Below are positions 1-11,659 of a stretch of 64,000 nucleotides of DNA, in pieces (positions within the stretch are counted from its first letter, which is position 1; each line of letters begins with the position of its first letter). This stretch comes from Amorphophallus konjac (lineage: Eukaryota; Streptophyta; Magnoliopsida; Alismatales; Araceae), in the NCBI GenBank assembly GCA_022559845.1, contig JAHNEJ010000126.1, positions 199,001-263,000 of the forward strand. Direction: 5' to 3'. A model generated the notes under the pieces. The model was given only the letters and a program-made list of their open reading frames with translations. It ran no database searches and was not told the origin of the DNA. A program made the translations under genes and the position numbers.

Positions 1-1068
1 CACGATTCTCTCTTTCCTACTTATAACATCTTTCTTTCTACCAAACGAAAGGTGCCTTCGCCGTAGTGTCGAAATCATTTATGTTTCGAAGATTGAGCAC
101 GTAATCAGACAAAATTTCTCTCGATGTGAATCAAATCTGATACTTTTTTGATTTGACGTCATGATTTCCTCTCTTCTCTGCGATTAGTTGATAACAATGA
201 GATTGCAAATTCAATTCTTCTGGACGGCTAAGTGCGGAGTGCTCTGGCTTTAGTGTGCGCATCCATGGGTGATTCTTTGGCTCAAGTTTGGACAGCACCA
301 CTAGGAGGTTTTATCAAACTCGTCCCTTGTTCAAGCCGACGGACCTCATGATGCACAAGTGGTAAGAGTCTACAGATACAGAGCAGCCACACGACGAGGT
401 TAGTGAAAGAGATGAGTTTTCCTCCGTCGTCATCAAAAAAAAAAAAAAAATCTTTCTTTTTAGCTTCCTACTTATGCATTTCTGTAATCTTAATTTTTGA
501 TATTGATATGATAAATTTCAAAAATGTAGACATCAGAATTAGTACTGTATCAAAAAAATCAATATTTCAATCAAAGCTGGACACTAATGATCATACTCGT
601 TGAGGATTCCTCAGCCGTGAGGCATGGCATTCTTGAAAGTGAACTTGGTTTCATTGGTAAGAGTCATAAGATAAGGGAAAAGGGGACCCGAGGTTGGTCC
701 ATCTGCGTTGGAGTTCAAGGTGCTTCACGTGGAGTAGAGCCAATGAGAACAGCGTCAACGCAAGATGACCGGGTTCACGTCTCGTTCCTGTGGTGGTGGC
801 GATGGGAGGTGTTCCTACTGCTGCTGCGGCTGTGTGCATGTGTGTGTGTGTGTATATGTGAGAGGCTCTGAATGGTTGTTACCGGACGGTGGTTGGTAAT
901 GGTCGCGCGGGTGGTCCTCGGGCATTTGGATTGGTACCTGGCAGGCATCAAGCTGTCTAATGTTAAGACCCACCACATGACACTGGGACAAGCATAGAAG
1001 GGAGGCATATCAACAGGATAAAGATCTGAGTCAGTTCTCAGTTTATGCCCGTAATGGCTCCTGTTATA
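1..1068. other. Intergenic DNA, no gene recognised
   Basis: No open reading frame here resembles a known family, and the short frames are interrupted and of biased composition. A short TG microsatellite lies near 837-858. Nothing else can be supported. Confidence 0.5.
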
Positions 1069-1709
1069 TTCACTGTTTTAAAATCTGACTCGATCCGGTC
1101 GACCAGTTGATCCACGACTCAATCTCAAAATTAGATTGAAATTCGACCTAGATCGGCAAAGATCTAAAATTTGACTAAACTCCAGTTAATCTGACTCAAC
1201 CTGACTAACCCGCGACTGAGTTCGATATCTATTTCACATTTTCTAAGTTTTTGTGATTAAGTTAGATTTTAATTTAACATGTAAATAAATATGAAAGATG
1301 AAGAGTCATCCGTGAAATTATATCCCTCGCGCCCTTAATATTTAATGGTATTAACATAAATTTTAAAATTTGAAAGAATTTTGATTCTAAATCTTTTTTT
1401 CCTATGCGAAGAAATAAATAAAAAAATTTTAAGAGTCTAAAACTAAACTTGGTAAACTCCCGTCGTGACACCGTCTTACGAGACAAACTACATACCATAA
1501 AGGAGAAAATAAAATCATAGAGTGCACAAAAAAGTGTCTTTTATATTTCTAAGTTACTACTTAAGATATATTAAAATTTTATGGGTATATAAAATTAACG
1601 TGAGTATTTCTAATCTTCCATGTCACGAGTCAACCGGAACGGTTAAATTATTGACCCATGACTCACTAACCTATTCGGATTAAGATCCGAGTCAAATTTT
1701 AAAACATTG
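1069..1709. repeat. MITE-like element with inverted ends
   Basis: The left end (from about 1071, CACTGTTTTAAAATCTGACTC) recurs inverted at the right end (about 1680-1708) with a few mismatches, giving terminal inverted repeats of about 26 bp. The rest is non-coding. The flanks are similar but not identical (TGTTATATT on the left, GATTATATA on the right), which would suit a decayed 9 bp target-site duplication of Mutator type. The superfamily assignment is inference. Confidence 0.5.
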
Positions 1710-1792
1710 ATTATATACGAGCAAGAGCAGAGTATGTAGGCCGAATCAGTTGGTTGGTTAGTGCAATTGATTCTTAAATTTGAAAAAAAGAG

Positions 1793-2179
1793 TTTTACAT
1801 ATATACCCTCATAAAATTTGATTTTGTCAAATATACCCCTCATTCAAGTATATTATCGTGAATATCTTTCGTTTAGACAGAAATGTTACGGTTATACCCT
1901 TTAATTTCCTGCCGTCGATGGGAGAATAATATTCCGTGGAATATATCATATAAGATCGTTAAATCTAGGATATATTTGATAAAATCAAATTTTACAGGGG
2001 TATATATATATAAATCTTACTCTTTAACTCACACTTAATTCGGGTTAAACACACGGAAGTTAAGACGAGGGTATAATCGTGACATTACTCATATTTTAAT
2101 GATATTTATGATAATATACTCAGACGAAGGGTATATTTAATGGAACTAAATTATAATAGTATATATATGTAAAAATCTC
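1793..2179. repeat. MITE family A, copy 1 (~387 bp)
   Basis: This AT-rich block is about 80 percent identical by eye along its length to 4736-5127. Both begin with TTTTACATATATA and end with the inverse of that motif (about 45 bp inverted repeats). A further internal copy of the terminal motif sits near the middle, so the element can fold back on itself. It has no coding capacity. A related inverted partial copy lies at 63,455-63,640. Confidence 0.7.
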
Positions 2180-3389
2180 CCCAAAAAATCTATATCCCTC
2201 TTAATGAGCCAGAGGCGACTCTTTAGGCTGCCATGTTTTTTCTTTTATGATTTTGTCACATTTGTTGAAGTGTTCATTTATCTGAAAAGGGATGATAGAG
2301 TTATGAATTTAAACCTCACCTCTCACGAGAGAAGAGATTTAACTCACGGATTTGTGGGGGCCTATGTCCTGGTACTCCCTGCATGTGACCAGATTCATAG
2401 AGAATTTGTTCCATTAGCGAGATCTCCTCACCTTAAATAATCACCTACATAGATAGAAAAGTTACTCTTGGAGGTGGAATTATCACAAGATTATATGAAA
2501 AACTGTCACCATCAGGGGAAATACTCAAAAAATTCTTCAGATTTGTAAATACTCTGGAGCGTGTTTGCCTCGCGATTAAGATAGAAGAGCGGATGAGAGA
2601 GAGCAGTGAGTCTCGTCTCTCTCACACACACAACGTCATTAATTGAGGTCCGTTGGCGCACTCCATCCCGGACACTCAACTCCCATAGTCGAGTGTGCTA
2701 ACTTCACCTGATTAGTAAACACGTCCAAAGAGAGAGAGAGAGGGAGATTAAAGACACATTTTAAATATATTTTTAAGGGGTTTATATATATCATTGTTAA
2801 AATAAAACTTATGTATTTATGATTAAGTGATCTTCTTACTCACCGTAAGCCCTCTAACGATATACGTACACTGAAGTGACAAATCTAAAAAAAAAAATTG
2901 TTGTAATAATAATTCATACACGAAAAACTTCATTTATAGTTTATGCATTTAGATAGAAGTAATCCGATTAAATGATTCAGGTTGAAAGCGGCAGTGGGAT
3001 GAACAGATGCGAGTGTGAGCCATAGATATCTATAACATGACTTGTCTAATCAAAGTGGATCGATCACACAGTTCTCCATGCTTACGACGAAAAGTATGAA
3101 CAAAAAAAAAATGAGGTACTGTAACGTCGTTGTTCGTGTATCAAGCAAGATGCGGAAAGGGAGACAGCGAAGTTATACGACAGCCACAGTCTCGTGTCCC
3201 CTCTCTAGTATTAGTTTTTTTTTTTGGAATTAAATATTTGATGTAACAGGACTGCGTACGAAGGGTGGCAACGGAGGAAGAAGTAGAGAAAGCCAGAGAT
3301 GAATAGAAGAGCCTTTTGATAAGAGCTAGAGTTGGTGAATTATTCGTGTTGTTCGACCTGATCGAGTTTGGTAGCATGTGTTTTAAATG
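2180..3389. other. Intergenic DNA with a possible small MITE at 2556-2732
   Basis: No gene is recognised. At 2556-2732 the left end CGTGTTTGCCTCGCGATTA is loosely inverted at the right end (CTGATTAGTAAACACG), and the interior, with a short CACACA tract and CTCAACTCCCATAGTCGAG, resembles 4047-4213. This could be a decayed MITE pair; support is weak. An AGAGAG tract follows at about 2730-2745. Confidence 0.35.
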
Positions 3390-3898
3390 TTAATTTTGAT
3401 AACGGAATAAGTTTGATTAGAATGATTTATTCTGAGTGAGATGAGTTATTCTAATTTAATTCATTTTGAGTTAATTGGAGTCAGGTGTGAATTATGGTAG
3501 ATTTTCTCGATCCTATGAAATAATATAGAGTAACTTAATTGGGATCGGATAAGAATAAGGGGCGGACACGTCATTCTAAATAGGTCACTCGCCCCTATTT
3601 TAATCCGTTATCAAAATTATGTTAGAAAAAATAGGAGTACTGACATGTAAGCAATTAAGAATTAGGTGAATTATTCGGAGTCGGGTAAGACACTTAGGTT
3701 AAGGTCGGGTTCAATTATTTTAATCGAATGAGTTATTCTAAGTCAGATAAGATAAAATCATGTTGTTTTCTTATTTTTTTATTTTTTATAATTTTTTATT
3801 AATTTTATTTTTTATTTTAAATAAAATAACAAAATGATTGGGTCAGACTTAACTCTAAAATAACTTAGAAAAATCTATCCTAATTGGTTATCAAAGTA
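3390..3898. repeat. MITE-like element with TTTGATAAC ends
   Basis: The left end TTTTGATAACGGAAT (near 3395) is mirrored by GGTTATCAAAG near 3886-3896. The interior repeats GAGTTATTCTAA-type motifs several times in both halves and has no coding capacity. No convincing target-site duplication was found, so the boundaries are approximate. Confidence 0.4.
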
Positions 3899-4735
3899 GT
3901 ACACCCTTGGAACACTGAGTTATAAAGTTTAAATTTGTTATAATAATGATAAATTCTCTCGACATATGAATATCAAAATTAGTAATATATAATTGAGAAG
4001 TTTCTTTTGCACGATTATTAAACCGTTGAAACATGAATTATCGGGGCTTCTTTGTTGTCTGAGTTAGGATAGGCGGATACGGTACCCGATGAGAGAGAAT
4101 TGTAGGAGGTTCACACCCTCCTCTCACACACACTCTCTTTAACTGGGTCGGGTACAATATTGAACTCTCTACGGTCGAATGCGGTATTCAACCCCAGTTT
4201 CAAAGAGCGGCTTAAGACTTTTAATACAGCAGAAGGGATGCCTATTGATGGAGCGAGAATATACAAGCTGAGAGATGTCTTTTTAAAAAATATATATATA
4301 TCTGTCCTGGTTCTGCATTAGATTTGTCCAACACCTTAGTTTGATATGCATTCGGTGGTCAAATGGTTGTTCCCACCTAGTTTGAATTCAAATATCGTCA
4401 GAACTCACTCAAAGTCTTCTTTTTTTATAAAAAGTAGGAGGGCACAGGGTGCTCCACCTCCGAGTGTACCTAAAAGCTCAAAAAGTGGGCAAATATTTTT
4501 TCTTTCGAACTCGAATGGATCATTCAAAAGTCACCGAGCAACATCGTGAAGTATCTTCGTAATCATCGTAATCAAGTAAAGAAAAATGATCAGTGCTAAC
4601 ATCCTATTTTGATCAAATTTAGATATACATTTTTATTAAATTTTTTTGAGTGAGACTCAAAACTTGCTATGTGAGTCAAGTCAACTATTTTAATCGAGGA
4701 GCACGACAAGAAAAAATGAGTGTAAGTAATAATTA
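3899..4735. other. Intergenic DNA, no gene recognised
   Basis: AT-rich sequence with a possible degenerate MITE at about 4047-4213 (GGCTTCTTTG at one end, CAAAGAGCGGC at the other). No coding region can be supported. Confidence 0.4.
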
Positions 4736-5127
4736 CATTTTTTTACATATATACACCTATAAAATTTAATTTTGTCAAATATACTCTCCATTCGAACATA
4801 TTATCGTGAATATCTTTCATTTAGATAGAAATATTACAGTTATACCTCTTTAATTTACTGTTGTCGACGGAGGAGAATATTCCATAAAATATGTCATCTA
4901 CAGTCGTTAGATCTAAGATATATTTAACAAAATTAAATTTTACAGATATATATATACAAAAATCTTACTCTTTAACTCACATTCAACTTAGGTTAAACAC
5001 ATGGGAGTTACGACGAGAACATAATCGTGATATTATCTATATTTTGAAGACATTCACGATAATATCCTCCGACAAAGGATGTATTTAACAAAATTAAACT
5101 TTATAAGAGTATATATGCAAAAATCTC
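4736..5127. repeat. MITE family A, copy 2, with 9 bp TSD
   Basis: This 392 bp copy is flanked by identical 9 bp direct repeats TAATAATTA at 4727-4735 and 5128-5136. Terminal inverted repeats of about 45 bp are visible (ACATATATACACCTATAAA at the left, its imperfect inverse ending GCAAAAATCTC at the right). A 9 bp duplication is what Mutator-type transposases produce, so this is probably a Mutator-class MITE; that link is inference. No coding capacity. Confidence 0.75.
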
Positions 5128-5136
5128 TAATAATTA

Positions 5137-6480
5137 ATATTCATATTACTGTTTATGTGAATAGCGATTATTATTCACACCTTTTTCCCCTTTTTCTTAC
5201 CATACACTCCAAATAAATAGGCGAATCGACTCTATAAGTTAATATACCTTAGACGCCACCTATTTTTTTTTTAAAATAAAAACTCTACGAAATGAAACTA
5301 GAAAGAGATGTTTGCATTGTAATTACAGTGCAGACACCTCTATTTGATCATTTTTCTCTAGTAAATATCTGACAAATATAATTATGACTTAAATTTGGAT
5401 TTGATAATTATACACTCAAATGGGAGTGACCAGTGGGTCACCTAATCCAGTCTCATACAGTATATGATGAGAGAATCACAAGACTATGACATACACAACA
5501 CATCCACACACAAACTGTGTGCACGAGTGCCGGGATGTTTACACGGAACAATTGAAGAAGGTGAACCCTTTCTTTTTCAACTTTCCATACTCCAGTTACT
5601 GTATCATCACCACCACTATCTTAGTATGAAGTGAGAAGAACCAAAAAAAAAAATATTATTGGCCACACTAAACAGTGAGAAAGTGAGAGAGAAGCATCTT
5701 CTGCTGAACTGGGAATCCTGTCCCTCCCCTGTCGCCATATCACCCACCATCTGGTTGTCATGAAAGGGAAATATCTACAACCTGACATCTGGAGCAATTA
5801 ATAAAAGAATCATTCACTAGAAAAACAACAACTGAGAGTTTAATAAGATGATAGAAGAGAAATGAAGTGGAAATGGTTATGTCAGAAAGAAGAAAAAGAT
5901 CTGTAGATTGGTTTTCACTTCCCTGTATACTGTGAAAATCTGTACTTATTTATATACTCTTGAATAGCCTTAACATTTAATTCAAATGTGTCCCATTTCA
6001 GCCATAGCTTGTGGATGGGCCCTTACCTTAGCAGAAGTATAGTAATATCTTGCATTTGCTTGAAGGGTAAACGATGTAAAGTTAAATTTTTTATAAAAAA
6101 TTTTGCTTGAGTTAATTCAAATAATGCATTAACGTCGTTTAAACGTAATTTTTTTTAAGTTTTTGACAAAAGATGATATGTTTATAAATAAATATGATAT
6201 TTTACATAATTCAGATTTATGCTGTGATATGTCTACTAATATATTTGTAATAATATTTTTTTATAAAATTTTATTTAATAATAATTTTCATTATAAAAAA
6301 CCCTTTTTCTACTTTTGTCTAAGACCATTTTCTTCAACATGAACCCCTCTAAATTAAATAAATGATTTTTTACGACTGTCACTATACATGACCATACATG
6401 TTCAAACCTCTACTAGAAAAGAGAGGTCATGATATATTTTTTACTTTTAAAAAATATCTTATAACAAATAAAATTTATCA
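5137..6480. other. Intergenic DNA, no gene recognised
   Basis: AT-rich sequence without recognisable coding capacity. It includes one copy of a dispersed motif (about 6165-6310) that is also found near 16,960-17,090 and 28,888-28,980. Confidence 0.45.
6165..6310. repeat. Dispersed repeat, copy 1
   Basis: Contains GTGATATGTCTACTAATATA followed by an AT-rich tail with TTTTTATAAA and TTTAATAAT. The same order of motifs recurs near 16,960-17,090 and 28,888-28,980, so this is a fragment of an interspersed repeat. The family is unidentified. Confidence 0.5.
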
Positions 6481-6557
6481 GGACTTATATACTTGAAACA
6501 CCCTAAAAGAAACCTTCATCCTATTTTTATCCCCCACTGAAACCCCACTTTTCTTTT

Positions 6558-6560
<3 letters not shown>

Positions 6561-6589
<29 letters not shown>
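6561..6589. repeat. CT microsatellite
   Basis: About 14 CT dinucleotides. It lies downstream of the DUF761 gene when that gene is read on the minus strand. Confidence 0.85.
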
Positions 6590-6593
<4 letters not shown>

Positions 6594-6595
6594 TC

Positions 6596-6601
6596 TTTAT
6601 T
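6596..6601 (-). terminator. Candidate poly(A) signal for the DUF761 gene
   Basis: AATAAA on the minus strand, about 570 bp past the stop codon of the DUF761 gene. This is a compatible but long 3' UTR, and the motif also occurs by chance in AT-rich DNA. Confidence 0.25.
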
Positions 6602-7170
6602 AAAGATTCCAGCCTTGTAGAACCATGCAGGGAAGTGGTGGGAAGAAAATTCAAAGTAAAGACCCCCCCACCCAAGAAAAAAAAATCTCACAAAGATGGG
6701 AAACACCAGCTGGAGAGAAGCCATGGATCTAATCTTTTCAGCTCGGTCGCCCCCACTCGACCCCATTTCCAGCTACTTCCATTCCATGGCATGGCAAGCC
6801 CGCCGAGTGGCCCCTTTGGCGGCGCCACCACCCTGGTAGCGGACCCAGTGCCACCAAAACCGTCGGCAAATCTCCAAAAGAAAGACCCGCCCAGAGAACG
6901 ACACGAGACCCAGAAGCACAGACGGCCATGGAGATGGAGGAGAGAGGAGTACCTGGAAACTGGGCAGCGGCCGGCGCCGGGGAAGAGGAGAGGAACCGGC
7001 AACGGGGCAGAGGCACAGGACGGGAGAGCACTCTCGGAAGAACAACACCCAAAAATACCAAAATCCAATCTAAAAAATCTGAAACTACAGAACCATTTCT
7101 TCTGGTCGATAAAGGAGCTTGCTTTGACACTGGGATCGCCATTGGAGGTGGGGGAGGGAGGGCATCTGGG

Positions 7171-8145
7171 TTAGTACCCAGGAGATTTCACCATCTCCAT
7201 GTAGCGCTGGGCGGCGGACTCCTCCCGCTGCAGCCGCATCTGGTCCTTCCCCTTCTTGATGAAGGCCTCGAACTGCCGGTTGATGTCGTCGTGGTCTTCC
7301 GCCATGGGGGCGTCCCTCCAGTTCGCCATCCTCTCCACCGCCACCCGCCGGGTCGCCGGCGACGGCGACTGCCGGAAAGTCTCCGACTTCCGCATCTCCC
7401 GCCGGAGCGCGGGGCCGCCCCTCGCCGGCTCGAGATGAACCCGGGGGGGCGCGCTCCACGTCTCGTTCCTCTTCAGCTGCCTCCTCCCGGTCTCCCCGCC
7501 TGTGATGGCCTTCCACGTCGCGTCCAACGAGTCGTGGTCCTCCTCGTCCTCCACCTCGCCCGTGGGCGCTGGCTCGTCCGACGGTCGGACGCCGGTTTCC
7601 GCCGAGCTCTGGACGAGGACCGCGGCCTCCACCGGGGAGGAAGCCGCCGAATCGCCCTCGAAATCCGTCGTCAGGGACGATTCGTCGGACCAGGCACTGG
7701 GCGAGGAATCGCCGGCTTTGGGGGAGGAAGCCGGTGGCAACGCGAAAGCGGCGGCGTCGGACCACGCATTGAGGGAGACCTCCCGAGGAGACAAATGAGG
7801 CAGATCCTTCCGCGGTTTGGGGGGGTCCGCCCCCGCCGCCGCCGCAGCCGCTGCGGCAGCGGCTCCTCCTCCCGGGGAATCCTTGTGGTGACGGTTCTTG
7901 GTGTCCGGCAGCTTCAGGATGACGAATATGATGAAGTTGACGACGACGAAGATGTAGGGCGGGACGAGGTAGCCCCGGACGGCGGAGCAGAGGGCGGGGA
8001 CGGTGGAGAGGAGGAGGTCCCGGGAGAGGGGGATGGCGAGCCTCACCAGGAAGCCAGCGGAGGTGAGCCCCAGTATGGCAAAGCCGAGCCTGGCGGCCGT
8101 CCCCAGCCGGGGCCCCAGTGCGGAGCGCAGCAGATCCTGGGGCAT
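7171..8145 (-). CDS. DUF4408/DUF761 domain protein (cotton-fibre-expressed-like)
   Basis: An intronless frame of 324 codons encodes a plant-specific membrane-anchored protein of unknown biochemical role. Residues 18-40 and 60-80 form two hydrophobic segments, with VPPYIFVVVNFIIF in the second, as in the N-terminal DUF4408 region. Residues about 95-104 are a poly-alanine run, followed by a long Ser/Pro/acidic, probably disordered linker. The last ~50 residues (DDINRQFEAFIKKGKDQMR, then RYMEMV near the end) are the C-terminal DUF761 signature. I prefer the ATG at 8145, because the DUF4408 homology starts just after it and a TATA box lies at 8327-8335. An in-frame ATG at 8385 would add 80 residues, but it lies upstream of that TATA box. 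The gene is very GC-rich, unlike its AT-rich surroundings, which is typical of some monocot genes. Family members have been linked to growth and stress responses; a role here is not shown. Confidence 0.88.
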   Translation of the reverse strand: MPQDLLRSALGPRLGTAARLGFAILGLTSAGFLVRLAIPLSRDLLLSTVPALCSAVRGYLVPPYIFVVVNFIIFVILKLPDTKNRHHKDSPGGGAAAAAAAAAAGADPPKPRKDLPHLSPREVSLNAWSDAAAFALPPASSPKAGDSSPSAWSDESSLTTDFEGDSAASSPVEAAVLVQSSAETGVRPSDEPAPTGEVEDEEDHDSLDATWKAITGGETGRRQLKRNETWSAPPRVHLEPARGGPALRREMRKSETFRQSPSPATRRVAVERMANWRDAPMAEDHDDINRQFEAFIKKGKDQMRLQREESAAQRYMEMVKSPGY

Positions 8146-8326
8146 CGATCCCGTGGAAGGAGGCAGGAATAGCAGCCGGTGAGAAGGAGCCGAAGAGGTG
8201 TGGCGAAGGCGAAGAAGCAGCACCCGGAAAAAAAAAGCTAGCTTCTTGCAGGGGGAGCAGGGAATGGCATCTGGAGGACCCCCACGGGAAAAGGCGAAGA
8301 GAGGTGAGGTAGCGAGGCAGATGGCA

Positions 8327-8335
8327 TTTATAAAA
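8327..8335 (-). promoter_or_regulatory. TATA box of the DUF761 gene
   Basis: The minus strand reads TTTTATAAA about 180 bp upstream of the preferred start codon at 8145. It is followed by a C/T-rich leader typical of plant 5' UTRs. This spacing predicts transcription from about 8295-8305. Confidence 0.6.
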
Positions 8336-8432
8336 CGACCGCCATGAGAGGGCGCAGTGAGCTGGAACCGAAGACAATTCCCCAACCACTCGGCACCGTT
8401 CGAGAGAGAGGGGGGGTTGGAAAGGCCGTTCC

Positions 8433-8440
8433 TTTATAAA
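8433..8440 (-). promoter_or_regulatory. Second, upstream TATA-like box
   Basis: A second TTTATAAA motif lies about 105 bp further upstream in GC-rich sequence. Transcripts starting from it would include the in-frame ATG at 8385 and could encode a longer N-terminus. The motif is near-palindromic, so its orientation is uncertain. Confidence 0.35.
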
Positions 8441-8582
8441 CGCGGAAGGCACATCCGAAGAAGAAGGCTTGGAGACCTGCAACAGCAGTGGATAATCGCA
8501 GTTGAGCAGAAGAAGGACCCTTTAAAGCAGGAAGGGGGAACAAAAGGCCATATGTATACCTTCCTTGGTTCCTTTTCTAATC

Positions 8583-8584
<2 letters not shown>

Positions 8585-8620
<36 letters not shown>
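8585..8620. repeat. GA microsatellite
   Basis: About 18 GA units roughly 440-475 bp upstream of the DUF761 start codon. GA/CT tracts near plant promoters can bind GAGA-binding (BBR/BPC) proteins; that role is not shown here. Confidence 0.85.
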
Positions 8621-8625
<5 letters not shown>

Positions 8626-9788
8626 TTGGAGGAGCCGGGTTAATGGGTGGGGAGGGGGGCATGTGGTGGCGCATCGTGCTTTTAAATTAGATATTGGAGG
8701 AGCAGGCGCAGCGCATCTGCGGCGGGAAACGGCAGCTCTGCGGCCTCTGCAGAGGTGCGTCCAGGAAATAAAAGGACACGAGAGAGGAAGATATGGTTCA
8801 GGAAGAGGACGCAGAGAATGGTGGTGGGCTTGGGTAGTGGTGCTAGCGAGGGAAACAAAGGGAAGGAGACGCCGAGGACGGCGCGGAGGTGGGGGGGGGG
8901 GGTGGGCTTGCTTCTGCGACGAGGGGTTTGTCGAAGTGGGGGTTGAAGTTGATCTGATTTATTTTGAATTGGAATTTTAAATTAAAGTTTAGACTAAAAT
9001 CGGGCTGCATTAATAAAAATGATTTGATCGTGTTTCTTTTTTTTGGTAAATTAAATCAAAACTTATAAGTAGTATAAATAGATTTTAAAATATTTTTGTT
9101 AATTTAATATATATCAAATAATTGGTCACATTATTCACTCGTTTGAGAGATCTCTTTATATTTTATTCTTGTGCATTGAATATAGATATTTTTTAAATAA
9201 TGAATAATTATTATGTCGGTAATTAGTCACATTATTCACTCTTTTGAAAAATTATAGTTCAAATTGAACTAAGTCAAATTAATTTGATTTAATTTAATTT
9301 AAAATTATTTAATTTGATTTGATTTGAGTTAAATTTTTAATTTAATTTAATTTGAGAAAAAATTCTTCAAATTAAATCAAATTTAATCGTACTCACCTCT
9401 AAGTGCTTCTATACTTGGGAGCATAAAACTTCATTTTGATCGTCTAATCTCTAAAAGGTTGGATGACACGCATGAGTGATTAATAGAATGACATTGTAGC
9501 ATTACTATTATTTTTAACAACTGCGATAATATCTTTACCTTTATCTTTCTTCTCATTTTGTCAAAAATATATATATTTAACTTTGATTAAATTTTAACTA
9601 ATTTTTTAAAAAATTCGAAACATCTTTAATCTCTTTTAAATCTCTCTATTTGACATAATGAATTGGTCAAAAAAATCATCAAAGAATATTTCTATCTAAA
9701 AATTTAATTTTTAGATGGAAAATTTAAAATTTCTCTATATTTTCATTGAAAATTAACCGCATGATATTTTTACGGACAGCAGTATTCA
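8621..9788. other. GC-rich then AT-rich intergenic DNA
   Basis: 8621-8960 is GC-rich and G-biased and gives long but featureless frames. From about 8960 on the sequence is AT-rich with repeated TTAATTTAATTT motifs. No gene is recognised. Confidence 0.45.
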
Positions 9789-9796
9789 GATACAAG

Positions 9797-10309
9797 TAGG
9801 ACTGTCAATGGACAGGACCCGGGCCGGAGTTAGGTCGGCCGGGCATGGGCCCGACTCCAAAATTAAAGCCCGAGTCTGACCCGGGCCCGAGTTATGTCAG
9901 GCCGGGCTGGGCTGGGCCCGACATTATTAAAAAATTATAAAGACCGACTAAAGCTCAGCTCGGCTCGAAAACTTAAATAAAAAATAAAAATACTATATTT
10001 AAAAATATAAAATTTATAATATCATTAAATTAATTAAAATTTTGATGTTAATTAATTAATTTGTTAGAAAAGAGAGTTTTAAATTTTTTAATTAAATAAA
10101 ATAACATAATTTTAACTAAGTATTTTTAAAATTTTGAAAAGAGAACGAGTCGGGTCGGCCCGCGGGCCGAACTCAAAGTCCGAACTCGACCCGTGTGTCT
10201 AATCTAGCACGACTAAGGGTCCGCAGGCCGGTAATGACCTTGCGACCCGGCCCAAAATCGGACTAAGCCTGCGAGTCTATCGGGTCAACCCGACTCATTG
10301 ACAACTATA
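9797..10309. repeat. hAT-type MITE, 513 bp, perfect 8 bp TSD
   Basis: Flanked by identical 8 bp repeats GATACAAG (9789-9796 and 10,310-10,317). The ends are inverted: TAGGACTGTCAATG at the left and CATTGACAACTATA at the right. Subterminal regions are rich in CGGGCC/GGCCCG and CGGGTCGG motifs around an AT-rich core. The end sequence and 8 bp duplication match the hAT superfamily. It has no coding capacity and must have been mobilised in trans. Confidence 0.88.
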
Positions 10310-10317
10310 GATACAAG

Positions 10318-10915
10318 GAAGTTATTTAAAATGAAATAATACAAAATTGAGAGTAATAATTTAACAAATAAATCTTAGCAAAAGCATATTTGCAAGTATC
10401 TTTTTTCCTTTTCAACGGCAGAAGGGCGACGCCGGAGGAAAGCCGATTTTCTTCGGCGTCGGGGGTAAATCTCGGCCATTGGATCGGGTGGATCTTGTAC
10501 GTCGGCAAGTACGGGAGGGCCCCACGGCATCTCGAGCTCCATCACGGCCGGTGGGGTGGGGGAGGGGGGAGGAGGACTGGGTGGAGTACATCACGTATGG
10601 AAGAAGGAACCCGACAGTGTCGGAGGGATTCGGCAGCCTCTGATTCCGTTGGTTTTCGGGGGAACGCAGCGAGAAAAGTACGTGGTGGTGTGGTTTGAGT
10701 GGGGGCGCCTCACCTCGGCGGCTTCTTCCGTTGGAAAGAAAAAGAAGGTTTTTTAAAGAAATATTATTTAGGTTTCCTTAAAATCTTAAAAATATCCTTA
10801 TGATATTTATCTTAATATTTCTCAAATCTTTTAACTTGGGTTATCATACTTACGAGGTTATATCATAGGATAACGGTGGTAACTTACTCACGCGAGTTTA
10901 CCATCTTGTCTCCAA

Positions 10916-10956
<41 letters not shown>

Positions 10957-11045
10957 GAGTCTTGACACTTTTGGTGGTGGGTTTGCATGAATTTTACCTC
11001 CTTTGTGAGTGCATGATGTCAAAATCTATCGCACGGCATAGAGAG
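10318..11045. other. Intergenic DNA with a GC-rich island
   Basis: 10,415-10,740 is GC-rich and gives several open frames on both strands, none resembling a known protein. It may be a relic of an old gene or promoter, but nothing supports a CDS. A GA tract lies at about 10,920-10,953. Confidence 0.4.
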
Positions 11046-11173
11046 GTAGAGAGCAAGTCTAGCATCACCGTCGGCGAGAACAAACGAGTGAGAGACAACG
11101 AGAGAGAGAGATCAGGGAGAGAGTGAGAGAGGGCCGCAGTGACCCTTTCTAGCACTGACGAGATAAGGAGATA
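11046..11173 (+). repeat. 128 bp direct repeat, copy 1
   Basis: Repeated at 11,398-11,525 (offset 352 bp) with a single visible mismatch. It is followed by a long GA tract (about 11,176-11,230). Confidence 0.9.
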
Positions 11174-11174
11174 A

Positions 11175-11175
<1 letters not shown>

Positions 11176-11230
<55 letters not shown>
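11176..11230. repeat. GA microsatellite
   Basis: About 27 GA units directly after the first copy of the 128 bp block, then GGGCAC-type short repeats. Confidence 0.9.
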
Positions 11231-11231
<1 letters not shown>

Positions 11232-11397
11232 AGGGCACGGGCACGGGCACGGGCAGGGGGAGTCCGTCACCCACTGTCATCACACCGCCCCCCTACTATC
11301 TAGCCATCCCTTACCCACGTCGGTCACTCCCGCAACACCCCCTGCTCACCCTCCTCCCCTTGTCCCCCTCCGTAAAGTTTCCTAATCTTCCTTCTCT

Positions 11398-11659
<262 letters not shown>

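Noticed and set aside
6928..8172. A 414-codon open frame on the plus strand
   Set aside because: It is antisense to the DUF761 gene and open only because that region is very GC-rich. Its Arg/Gly/Pro-rich composition matches no family.
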